NCBI RefSeq assembly: GCF_900108485.1
Contig: NZ_FNXF01000012.1
Location: forward strand, 84,057 to 145,032
Source of the DNA: Rheinheimera pacifica
GTDB taxonomy: Bacteria > Pseudomonadota > Gammaproteobacteria > Enterobacterales > Alteromonadaceae
Direction: 5' to 3'
Length of the DNA: 60,976 nucleotides
The notes beneath the pieces were generated by a model, which searched no databases, was not told where the DNA came from, and worked only from the letters and a program-made list of their open reading frames with translations. Positions 29,980-37,182 of the stretch are shown here, piece by piece; the first letter of the stretch is position 1, and every line of letters begins with the position of its first letter. Made by a program: the position numbers and the translations under genes.

Positions 29980-30545
29980 AATTCAACGCAATAGCATATG
30001 CTCATTTCAATTTTTCCAGATGGTGTTTCCTCAAGCTGCGCTTCACTGACCCAAGAAAATCCAGCCTTGAGAAGGCTTTTCTCTGATGCAGGGTTTTCTC
30101 TAACAGTCCGAGCACGCAGTTTTTTTAATCCCAGAATACGTGCAATTTCTATGCTGAGTATGAGGGCGCGCCCGGATACACCATGACCTCTATGCGTAGG
30201 TGCAACCCAGTAGCCAATCTCTGCATCCTCCTTCTTAATATCAAATATCACTAAGCTCCCAAGAAACGAGTCTGAGCTTGCGTCAGCGATTGTTAAAACC
30301 GCCAACGTTCTATCGCGCAACCTGTCTGCGATTACGCCTCGAATCATGTTGCGGACAACCTGCGGTGTATATTTTTCCAGCGGAAGGTGAGCAAAACGCT
30401 TGACTAGCGCATCGTCTGCTCCCGCTGCATAGGCATCTGCATCGATATCAGACATAAGCCGGATCGTCACTACTCCATCAGAGATAGGGACCGCTGTTGT
30501 GAAATCTTTTTCTAGGCTTTGAACAAACTTATTTTGCTCGATCAT
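29976..30545 (-). CDS. GNAT-family N-acetyltransferase
   Basis: The product (189 aa from the ATG at 30545, preceded by GAGGAG) resembles RimJ/RimL-type GNAT proteins. It has VTIRLMSDIDADAYAAG at the start, the strand LGSLVIFDIKKEDAEIGYWV, the acetyl-CoA loop HRGHGVSGRALILSIEIA, and LKKLRARTVRENPASEKSLLKAGF. The substrate is unknown. It lies in the accessory mosaic with other acetyltransferase genes, a typical integron-cassette cargo. Confidence 0.85.
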   Translation of the reverse strand: MIEQNKFVQSLEKDFTTAVPISDGVVTIRLMSDIDADAYAAGADDALVKRFAHLPLEKYTPQVVRNMIRGVIADRLRDRTLAVLTIADASSDSFLGSLVIFDIKKEDAEIGYWVAPTHRGHGVSGRALILSIEIARILGLKKLRARTVRENPASEKSLLKAGFSWVSEAQLEETPSGKIEMSICYCVEL

Positions 30546-30599
30546 TTCTACTCCTCGGAACAGCCTCTTCAATCTTCACAGGGTTTTTCTCAAAATAAC

Positions 30600-30839
30600 T
30601 CATTTCCGGCAGATATGGATTTGCGCTACAAGCGCCAAATCATACTGGCCTAGTCCTGTTGGCAATTCGTAAATGTTTTCCTCAATCAAGCGCGGATTAA
30701 GTTTAGCCTTTGAAGCCAGTTCAGCTCCTTGGGCCAAAAATTGAGAAGATTGATCAATGCCCAGCAAGGGCTTGACACCCAATGCTGCCAGAGACAGCAA
30801 CTCACGAGCATTACTGCAACCCGAGCGCCGCAGGCGCAT
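30600..30839 (-). pseudogene. Fragment of a class I SAM-dependent methyltransferase
   Basis: The stretch GCSNARELLSLAALGVKPL followed by GIDQSSQFLAQGAELASKA is motif I and strand 2 of a Rossmann methyltransferase, and YELPTGLGQYDLALVAQIHI is motif II. The family's first 40 or so residues are missing and the frame stops after about 75 residues, far short of a whole domain. At its 5' end it is fused to a half attC-like site, so it is a recombination remnant. Confidence 0.75.
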
Positions 30840-30858
30840 TGTGCTAGCGTTTGTTAGA
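30820..30858 (-). other. Half attC-like site
   Basis: Directly after the stop of the 30861 acetyltransferase gene the minus strand reads CTCTAACAAACGCTAGCAC, the look of an attC left core and inner arm (compare Vibrio repeats that begin TAACAAACGCC), followed by a small hairpin GCGCC-TGC-GGCGC. The matching right arm (GTGCTAGC...GTTAG) is absent, replaced by methyltransferase sequence. It appears truncated inside its variable terminal structure. Confidence 0.4.
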
Positions 30859-30860
30859 GC

Positions 30861-31298
30861 TCATAATTTGATGACAGCCAACATATCTTCGCCATCTTCA
30901 TCAAAGCCGACTTCCTGAAAACCAAAACTAGAATAAAAATCTTTAGCTACGGGGTTTGCAGGGTCATAACAAATTTCAATCACCTTTATTTTATCGCACG
31001 CTTTGATTTCATTTACTGCCAAATTTAAAGCTATTCTACCAATCCCAGCGTGTTGGTAACGCTGATCAACCATGAAACGCCATATAGAAACTTTTTCAGG
31101 CGTTTCAGATACCCACATGAAAAACCCGACAGGTTTATCGTTCTGATAGATAGCTCTGCAGGTATGCCCTTGGCAATAATGTGACTCAACCAATGACCAC
31201 ATATTGCTGGCAACATATTCCTGTTGCTCATCCGTGACATCTAAGCCGCATACGGCTTCATAATTTGAACTATTAATTTCTTCCAGTGTGATACTCAT
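30861..31298 (-). CDS. GNAT-family N-acetyltransferase
   Basis: The product (145 aa from the ATG at 31298, preceded by AAGGAA) starts MSITLEEINSSNYEAVCGLD and has the GNAT core: GFFMWVSETPEKVSIWRFMV, the acetyl-CoA loop QRYQHAGIGRIALNLAV (R/QxxGxG/A type), and VIEICYDPANPVAKDFYSSFGF. It resembles SpeG/PaiA-type or uncharacterised cassette acetyltransferases. An attC-like arm ending GCGTTATTAG lies about 18 bases before the start codon, the usual spacing for a gene cassette. Substrate unknown. Confidence 0.85.
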   Translation of the reverse strand: MSITLEEINSSNYEAVCGLDVTDEQQEYVASNMWSLVESHYCQGHTCRAIYQNDKPVGFFMWVSETPEKVSIWRFMVDQRYQHAGIGRIALNLAVNEIKACDKIKVIEICYDPANPVAKDFYSSFGFQEVGFDEDGEDMLAVIKL

Positions 31299-31312
31299 AA
31301 CTTTCCTTAGCT

Positions 31313-31411
31313 CTAATAACGCCGCCAGCACGCGCGGCTTTGTAGTGAGGCCGCACAGTGCTCAGCCAACAAGAGCACAATCTCCTTGCCCGGAGCACCA
31401 GATGGCCGTTA
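31313..31411 (-). other. attC-like recombination site, degenerate
   Basis: Read on the plus strand it begins TAACGCCGCCAG followed by CACGCGCG, nearly the same as the start of the better site at 33040. Inner pairing is visible (AGCAC with GTGCT; GCGGC with GCCGC). The outer arm may be GATGGCCGTTA near 31401-31411, which pairs only partly. It lies between two minus-strand acetyltransferase genes, exactly where a cassette junction should be. Confidence 0.4.
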
Positions 31412-31458
31412 CCTGGTACTGACCTTACAAAGCCATTTTGAGCACAGGGCCGCAGCCA

Positions 31459-32004
31459 TTAGGGTAGCTCCAGCCACTCTTCATAAGTGATGCGGCTAAT
31501 ATGTTCTGTTCGGTAGTCCTGCATGAATTGGTTGTATTTTTTCTCTTCAATATGGTGATGGCGGAAGCCACACTTGGACTGGGCTACCTGGGATTGCGTA
31601 TTGTTGGCAAAATAACCACACCATAACGCCTTCAGCTTCAGGGTTTCAAAAGCGTGGCGCATTACTGCACGCACTGCTTCCGGGATCAGACCCTTGCCCC
31701 AATATGGCACGCCAATCCAGTATGCGATTTCGCCTTCCTGTTCGCTGATCTCAAAGTTGCTATTGGTACCGATCAGAATACCTATGCAACCAACCGCGTG
31801 CTGGGTTTCCTTTAACTCGACCGCATAGACCTCAGGATGGTTAAAGACCGTACGAATAATGTCGCGGCTCTGCTCCACACTGGTATGCGGTGGCCAACCC
31901 GCAATGGGCCCAACCCGTTCATCCCGGGCATATTCGTACAGATCGGCTGCATCCATCTCCTGCCAAGGGCGTAGTAGTAGTCGTTGTGTTTCAAGTCTCA
32001 TCAT
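31459..32004 (-). CDS. GNAT-family N-acetyltransferase (RimJ/RimL-like)
   Basis: The 181-aa product begins MRLETQRLLLRPWQEMDAAD, the hallmark of RimJ/RimL-like acetyltransferases, and has EIAYWIGVPYWGKGLIPEAV with the acetyl-CoA-binding WGKGL loop, then LWCGYFANNTQSQVAQSKCGF. GAGGA precedes the ATG pair. Such proteins acetylate N-termini, antibiotics or small amines; the substrate here is unknown. It is divergent from the AraC regulator 155 bases away, which could control it. Confidence 0.87.
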   Translation of the reverse strand: MMRLETQRLLLRPWQEMDAADLYEYARDERVGPIAGWPPHTSVEQSRDIIRTVFNHPEVYAVELKETQHAVGCIGILIGTNSNFEISEQEGEIAYWIGVPYWGKGLIPEAVRAVMRHAFETLKLKALWCGYFANNTQSQVAQSKCGFRHHHIEEKKYNQFMQDYRTEHISRITYEEWLELP

Positions 32005-32158
32005 CCAGTCCTCATTTAGCTGTATTTTGCAGCAGGCAGTGTATGAAGATACTGGCCGATGGTAAATGCCATTACCTTGGCAGTTTCGGTACTTTTAGCA
32101 ACTTTTGCATATCCTGTGGTAAGCTTTATGCCTTTGTATACGGGAGCATCCAGTCATT

Positions 32159-33007
32159 ATGCAGCATATTCCGAAACTGTTCGCCCCAGACAATGCGATA
32201 GTCACAGGAGAAAGTACACTAGCTGACTTGCCAGGGATACCTCTTTCCTTCGGGCATGCTTACATGACACTACTGGTCTGCATTTCCGGAAGTGCGTATT
32301 TCACCCTGAACTTCAAGGATCATGTTGTCAGGCCTAATGATGTGTTGGTGCTGGCAGAAGACACCATCGCCCTGTTGAAACGCCGCTCACGCTGCTTCAG
32401 GGTCTATTTTTGCCTGATGCCAAAAAGCTTTGCAGCTGAGGTCGCCTACCAACTACCTAACCCCTTGTTCATGTTTCTGCATGATCACCCTCATTGTGTG
32501 CCTGCCGCGAAAGATAAGCCATTAATAGCGATGTGGCTGAAACAGATGCAAGACATTACGCAGCATTGCCCAACCTACCAGCGCATCATGCTCAGAAATC
32601 AGTTGCAGAATTTTTTCCTGAAGATTGCGGAACAAATGCCAGGCGGGCAATCAGGCAGCCGAGAGTTCAGTCGCAAAGAAATGTTCAGTTGGCGCTTTTG
32701 GGAGTTAGTTGGCAAGCATTGCACCCGACACCGAGGGGTAAAGTTCTACGCTGATGCACTTAGTATCACGCCATTTTACTTGTCGCAATTAACCAAAGAG
32801 TTTTTCAATCATACACCCAAGGAATTGATTGACCGGCAGCTGACTCTGGAGATCAAAGCCCTGCTTTCATATAGCAACCTTGCAATTGGGCAGATCGCGT
32901 ACAAACTGCACTTCGCGGATGCGTCTTACCTTTGCCGCTACTTCAAGCGCCAAACCGGCCTTTCGCTGTCATGCTATCGTCAGGATGGCGAGGCTGGAAA
33001 TAAATGA
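32159..33007 (+). CDS. AraC-family transcriptional regulator
   Basis: The 282-aa product has a cupin-like N-terminal part (about residues 10-150) and a C-terminal pair of helix-turn-helix motifs (about 190-275): VKFYADALSITPFYLSQLTK and the strongly conserved IAYKLHFADASYLCRYFKRQ. The ribosome site is weak (GGGAG 12 bases upstream). It is the only plus-strand gene in the mosaic and is divergent from an acetyltransferase, its likely target. Effector unknown. Confidence 0.87.
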   Translation: MQHIPKLFAPDNAIVTGESTLADLPGIPLSFGHAYMTLLVCISGSAYFTLNFKDHVVRPNDVLVLAEDTIALLKRRSRCFRVYFCLMPKSFAAEVAYQLPNPLFMFLHDHPHCVPAAKDKPLIAMWLKQMQDITQHCPTYQRIMLRNQLQNFFLKIAEQMPGGQSGSREFSRKEMFSWRFWELVGKHCTRHRGVKFYADALSITPFYLSQLTKEFFNHTPKELIDRQLTLEIKALLSYSNLAIGQIAYKLHFADASYLCRYFKRQTGLSLSCYRQDGEAGNK

Positions 33008-33039
33008 CATTAATATAGCCATACTTAGTTCCTTGCGAA

Positions 33040-33101
33040 CACATAACGCCGCCAGAACGCGCGCGACGTACGAGCTTCGCCGTTGCTGGCCTTGTTAAAT
33101 G
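33040..33101 (-). other. attC-like integron recombination site
   Basis: On the minus strand the site reads as left core ATTTAAC (33094-33100, perfect fit to RYYYAAC), inner arm GCCAGCAACG, a variable middle, inner arm CGTTCTGGC and right core GTTATGT (33041-33047). TAAC pairs with GTTA, GCCAG with CTGGC and AACG with CGTT. The spacers are 3 bases on each side and one unpaired base sits in one inner arm, the asymmetry that orients attC sites. It follows the broken HAD gene in that orientation. Confidence 0.6.
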
Positions 33102-33131
33102 GGTTAAAAGGGCTCTTGGCATAATGCATAG

Positions 33132-33665
33132 TTATACACAATTTGCTAATTCTTCTAAGTGGATATCTGTGAAGTCCGCTAACCGGCTAATTTTCAGATG
33201 AGATAAATCGTATTTTTATCTGTAAACTCTGACTGGTGTGGAACTGCGACAGTCTTGATGTTCGCCTTACGCGCGGCGATTATTCCGGATAGAGAATCTT
33301 CGAATGCAATGCACTTTGAAGGATTAACCTTCAATTTTTTTGCAGTGGTTAAATATACTGCTGGATGCGGCTTTCCTCGAACTTCGTCCTCCGAAGAGGA
33401 TGTACTATGAAAATACTTAGAGATACCAAGTTTATTTAGAACTACGGGGATTAATCTGGCAGGAGCATTTGTTGCCAAGCCTATTCTTAGACTCTTCTTT
33501 TGAAAAAAATCTAGAACCTCTCTTACTCCTTCCATTGGCTCACCCTTTTCAATAATAAGTGTCGCTACGCGGTCAATAACTTCATTTTCTACTTGCTCTA
33601 AACTTTTACCCGACCAAGGAAAAGCGCTATACCAAAATTCAGTTACCTCCCGCGTGGTGCATGGT
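33132..33665 (-). pseudogene. Broken HxpB/YniC-like HAD phosphatase
   Basis: The frame carries EFWYSAFPWSGKSLEQVENE, GVREVLDFFQKKSLRIGLAT, HPAVYLTTAKKLKVNPSKC and AFEDSLSGIIAARKA, closely following E. coli HxpB (2-deoxyglucose-6-phosphate phosphatase) over its last two thirds. The N-terminal ~45 residues with the catalytic DxD are missing. A one-base shift in a run near 33211-33217 stops the frame early, and the natural C-terminus (LKISRLADFTDIHLEELANC) continues in the next frame to a stop at 33132. It is not functional as written. Confidence 0.8.
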
Positions 33666-33783
33666 TTTTTAGTGAGCCATATCTGAAACTTGGATTAACA
33701 CTGATAGATGCGCCATTTCCGAGCACCACACTTTCATTGAAATCTTCGCGTATATCCATCCAACTTAAAATCTGGTGCGGCAT
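33643..33783 (-). pseudogene. N-terminal remnant resembling a DUF4917 protein
   Basis: An ATG at 33783 with GGAG upstream opens a 46-codon frame, MPHQILSWMDIREDFNES then VVLGNGASISVNPSFRYGSL, which resembles the start of DUF4917 proteins (LLGNGASI motif). At about 33660 the sequence switches to HAD phosphatase in another frame, so only the first ~42 residues remain. DUF4917 identification is from memory of the motif and is tentative. Confidence 0.5.
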
Positions 33784-34258
33784 GTCTCGCTCTCCATGTA
33801 CTGCTTAAAAATTTAATAGAATGTGCGATGCCCGCAAGTCGTGCAAGCAAGTCGCTTTTTCAAAATTTTTAATCTTTGAAAACTACCCCGAAAAACACCT
33901 ATCATCAACAACTTTTCCTTTGCTCTTACTAAACATCTTAGCTAAAAGCAGGCACTGTGCCCGCAAGTCGCGGACTTTTTACTCATAAGCGACCATTGTA
34001 TAAAAACATATTCAGCTTATTACCTCAGCACTAAAGTGCTATGGTGCCTTTTTCACCAACTGCTTAGCTTGTGTGGCAACCCAACAGGCGCTAACACCAT
34101 GTATAACTATAAGAATTATCTAGTTACCAGCCTTTTTGCCATTGTTGCCGACAGCAACCGGCCTGTGTTGATGCGGTGGTGCTGGTGCACGGTAATACCG
34201 GCTGATTAAATAATGCTCTGAATCAGCCCGACCGGTTTCGCTTTTGCCATTATCACCC
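33784..34258. other. Gene-free stretch with a short direct repeat and small hairpins
   Basis: No gene is visible in 475 AT-rich bases. TGCCCGCAAGTCG occurs twice (33829-33841 and 33958-33970), 129 bases apart. Small inverted repeats are AGCACT-AA-AGTGCT at 34027-34040 and GGCTGATT / AATCAGCC at 34200-34228; the latter may act as the end of the yjjG transcript although it lacks a T-run. Origin unclear; probably decayed accessory DNA. Confidence 0.4.
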
Positions 34259-34933
34259 TTAGCCCAGCAGCCATTGCTGCAACTGCGCCAATGAGTTCAC
34301 TTCTTTATGCGGCGCGACCCCTTCTGGCCGCGTTGCACCATGACGGTTTAACCAGCAGGTATCTATACCAGCGTTAATGCCGCCTTGTATATCGGCATGC
34401 GGGTTATCGCCGACCATTAAAATACGTTGCTTCGGCGGGTGACCCATTAAGGCAAAAGCATGGTTAAAAATATCAATATGAGGTTTGGCTACCCCAACCT
34501 GCTCTGAGATCACCAGCGGCGAAAACACATCAGCAAAACCGGTACGCTCCAGCCTTATCTGCTGTAGCTCAGTAAAACCGTTGGTGATAATACCCATGTT
34601 TACCCGGCCTTTGAGCGAAGTGATCAGCTCTGCAGCGCCAGGCAGCGGCGTGCAAATATCTGCCATCGCCTGCATAAAGGCACTGTTTAATGCGCCAGCT
34701 GTTTGACCCAGCTTTTCTGCCCACGGTGTAAAACGGTTTACCTGCAGTTGCTGTGCGCTAATTTCGCCCTGCTGATATTGCTGCCACAGCGGCAGGTTAA
34801 TTGATTGGTAATACTGGTATTCGTCTGCATTAAACTGATATTGCTGGCGGGAAAACATTAACTGCAACCCTTTGAACGCATCGAAATGAAACAACGTTTC
34901 ATCGGCATCAAATAAAATCCACTGGTAACGCAC
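34259..34933 (-). CDS. yjjG: Pyrimidine 5'-nucleotidase YjjG
   Basis: YjjG is a HAD-superfamily phosphatase acting on pyrimidine nucleoside monophosphates, including non-canonical ones (house-cleaning). The 224-aa product has HAD motif I LFDADETLFHFDA, motif II IITNGF, the lysine motif VGVAKPHIDIFNHAF and motif IV VGDNPHADIQGG, with the YjjG-specific YQSINLPLWQQYQQGEIS. The start is GTG with GGGGG six bases upstream. It marks the return to core genome right of the mosaic. Confidence 0.95.
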   Translation of the reverse strand: MRYQWILFDADETLFHFDAFKGLQLMFSRQQYQFNADEYQYYQSINLPLWQQYQQGEISAQQLQVNRFTPWAEKLGQTAGALNSAFMQAMADICTPLPGAAELITSLKGRVNMGIITNGFTELQQIRLERTGFADVFSPLVISEQVGVAKPHIDIFNHAFALMGHPPKQRILMVGDNPHADIQGGINAGIDTCWLNRHGATRPEGVAPHKEVNSLAQLQQWLLG

Positions 34934-35151
34934 TACTGCCCCCTAAGCGAAAAATAACGCCGTAGTTTACCAGCTTTACCGCTGGCTATACAGGATTTGG
35001 CTCTTGCCGCGGGAGTTGTTACACCGGTTATAAACACTTACATTTTGTCGCTGGGCAGGCAGTGCTAACGAGGTTATTCTTGCGCTGTATCAAAGCACGC
35101 TGCATGGCAGTTATATAGTATGCCGGTTGCGTGGTACCTTTTGTTGTAATT
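34934..35151 (+). ncRNA. Intergenic region with a possible plus-strand small RNA
   Basis: There is no gene in this gap between two minus-strand genes, yet a strong plus-strand terminator sits at its right end. TTGTTA and TACATT, 17 bases apart around 35026-35054, could be a promoter giving an RNA of roughly 130 nt. I do not recognise the sequence as any named small RNA. Existence of the transcript is inference. Confidence 0.22.
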
Positions 35152-35191
35152 GGCCGCTCAAAGTCCCAACCCTTTGCGCGGCCATTTTTTT
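35152..35191 (+). terminator. Orphan rho-independent terminator, plus strand
   Basis: GGCCGC / GCGGCC and inner CAAAG / CTTTG form a long stem, followed by seven T on the plus strand. The T-run overlaps the last codon of the minus-strand mviM-like gene. On the minus strand no T-run follows, so it does not serve mviM or yjjG. Confidence 0.8.
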
Positions 35192-36110
35192 AGCGGGTGC
35201 TATCTTGCTGCAGTTGCAGCACTACCTGTTCACACAACTGATGGCTGCACAGCGCCGCCTGGTTCATCGCAGGGTTAGTACCACCTTGTTGCAGCTGCGC
35301 CACAAAAGCCTGCAGCATGTTAACAAAACCGCGCTTATATAAGGTATTGTGCCAGTCATTAAAGCCTAGTAGCTGCTGCTGATTATCAGCGGCGTAATGC
35401 CCCTGCACCAGATTATCAATTTGCCAGTGCTGGTTTGCGCCAAAGTATTCCAGCCGCTCAAAACTATTACCGGCTATGCGGTTCATTGATACAGAAAACG
35501 CCGCGCCCTGATATTGCCAGTGTACCTGCACGCTGGCCAGTTGCTGGCCGGTATAACTACCATATACCTGCGGTTTAAGCTGTGCCGGGTTTTGCACACC
35601 GCCGGCATAAAGCGCAAAATCCAGCAGATGAATAAAATCATCATAAATAAAAGTACGGCTATCAGCCGGCAGGTTATAGCGGTTTTTCTGATAATGCAGC
35701 TGCACTGGTGGTATGGCTAAAGCAGCCTGATACAAGGGAGCATAACGGCGGTTAAAACCAACAAATAATGGCAGATTTTTCTGCTGTGCCAGTGCCAGCA
35801 GTTGCTCACATTCTGCCAGGTTGTAACTGAGCGGTTTATCAATAAACACCGCTATACCGGCCTGCAATAATTGTGTGGCAACAGCAAAATGGCTGTCGGT
35901 GCTGCTGTGGATCATTACAGCGTCAGGCTTGGCAGCAATTAGCTGCGTAAGCTCTGTGTAGCCTTCTTTTATACGGTACTGCTGCATTAACTGTTGCAAT
36001 AGCGCTGCCTGGCGGGTGCACAGCAGCGGCGTAATGCCCGCCATAGCAGTTATTAATGGTAAATAGGCTTTTTGTGCTATATCGCCAAGCCCCAGCAACG
36101 CTATTCTCAT
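35190..36110 (-). CDS. mviM: Gfo/Idh/MocA-family oxidoreductase (MviM/YceM-like)
   Basis: The 306-aa product starts with an NAD(P)-binding Rossmann motif GLGDIAQKAYLPLI, has HSSTDSHFAVATQLLQAGI and the catalytic-lysine motif DKPLSYNLAECEQLL, then GFNRRYAPLY at the start of the C-terminal domain. It follows E. coli YceM/MviM closely in these blocks. These are predicted dehydrogenases of unknown substrate. No obvious partner gene is next to it. Confidence 0.88.
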   Translation of the reverse strand: MRIALLGLGDIAQKAYLPLITAMAGITPLLCTRQAALLQQLMQQYRIKEGYTELTQLIAAKPDAVMIHSSTDSHFAVATQLLQAGIAVFIDKPLSYNLAECEQLLALAQQKNLPLFVGFNRRYAPLYQAALAIPPVQLHYQKNRYNLPADSRTFIYDDFIHLLDFALYAGGVQNPAQLKPQVYGSYTGQQLASVQVHWQYQGAAFSVSMNRIAGNSFERLEYFGANQHWQIDNLVQGHYAADNQQQLLGFNDWHNTLYKRGFVNMLQAFVAQLQQGGTNPAMNQAALCSHQLCEQVVLQLQQDSTR

Positions 36111-36173
36111 GCCGTAACCTTGTTTGTTTTGTCTGCCGGCAGATTACGCTAAAGCACTGTGCACAAACAAGTC

Positions 36174-37073
36174 TTAGCCAAGATGCTGACGGAAAAACGC
36201 CAGGGTACGCTGCCAGGCCAGCTCTGCCATCTCTTTGTTATAACGCGCGGTAGAATCGTTATGAAAGCCATGGTGCGATGCCGGATACATTTCAATTTTG
36301 TAATTGACCTTGTGCTGCTTAAACAGCGCTTCAGCGGCTGGCCATTGGTTATTTACCCGTTCGTCCAGTTCACCTAACTGCACCAGCAATGGCGCTTTAA
36401 TCGCTGCGATTTTGTCAGCAGGAGGTGGCGAGCCGTAAAACGGTACTCCGGCATCTACCACATTTGGCAGATCCGCAGCTAAACGCCCCGTCATGGCACC
36501 ACCAAAACAAAAACCCACTACGCCCAGCTTACCGCTGCCACCGTCAAGTTGCTTCAGCCATTGTGCCGCAGCAGCTAAATCGGCCACAATTTTTGCAGGT
36601 TCCAGCCGGCTTTGCATCTCACGGCCGGCATCATCGTTACCGGGATACCCCCCCAGCGGCCACAGTGCATCAGGTGCAAAAGCAATAAAACCGGCCTTCG
36701 CCAGGCGGCGGGCAACATCTTCAATATAAGGGTTTAAACCGCGGTTTTCATGGATCACCAGCACCACTGGCAGTGCTGCAGCGGCATTTTTTGGTTTAAC
36801 CAGATAACCCCGGCCTTCGCCGTGGCCCAGCGGCGAGGCAAATTTCTGATAGCTGGCAGTAATATCAGTATCGTTAAACGACACCTGCTGCGCCAGCGCA
36901 TAGTTGGGCATCATACTATTGATAAAAGTAGTCGCCAGCGCAGCATTGACAGCCAAACCAGCCATGGCAGTGAAAAAATCGCGCCGGCTTAGCATGCCGT
37001 GGGCGTATTTGTCATATAGCTCAAAGGCCTGGTCGGGCAGTTGAGTAGAAGGTTGTTGCACTGGTTTTTTCAT
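36174..37073 (-). CDS. Dienelactone hydrolase family protein, Tat-exported
   Basis: The 299-aa product has a twin-arginine signal (SRRDFFTAMAGLAV, about residues 33-46), placed after an unusually long cytoplasmic leader, and an alpha/beta-hydrolase domain with the Cys nucleophile in GVVGFCFGGAMTG, acid in GELDERVN and His in ASHHGFHND, the Cys-Asp-His triad of dienelactone hydrolases. Similar bacterial proteins are annotated as dienelactone hydrolases without known substrate. It probably acts in the periplasm. Confidence 0.88.
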   Translation of the reverse strand: MKKPVQQPSTQLPDQAFELYDKYAHGMLSRRDFFTAMAGLAVNAALATTFINSMMPNYALAQQVSFNDTDITASYQKFASPLGHGEGRGYLVKPKNAAAALPVVLVIHENRGLNPYIEDVARRLAKAGFIAFAPDALWPLGGYPGNDDAGREMQSRLEPAKIVADLAAAAQWLKQLDGGSGKLGVVGFCFGGAMTGRLAADLPNVVDAGVPFYGSPPPADKIAAIKAPLLVQLGELDERVNNQWPAAEALFKQHKVNYKIEMYPASHHGFHNDSTARYNKEMAELAWQRTLAFFRQHLG

Positions 37074-37182
37074 CCGTATGCTTCTCTTTGCTGATTTATT
37101 GCACTAATTCATTACACAGCAGTACGGTTTATAGCGCATAAAAGATCGGCTGTCAGGGCCAGCCGGTCATATCGCTGGTTGT

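Noticed and set aside
30600..30839. A real small gene encoding a methyltransferase-like protein
   Set aside because: It lacks the beginning and most of the fold, has no ribosome site, and starts inside a half attC-like site; treated as a fragment.
29513..34258. Insertion sequence or transposon ends around the accessory mosaic
   Set aside because: No transposase, no terminal inverted repeats and no target-site duplication could be found at its edges.
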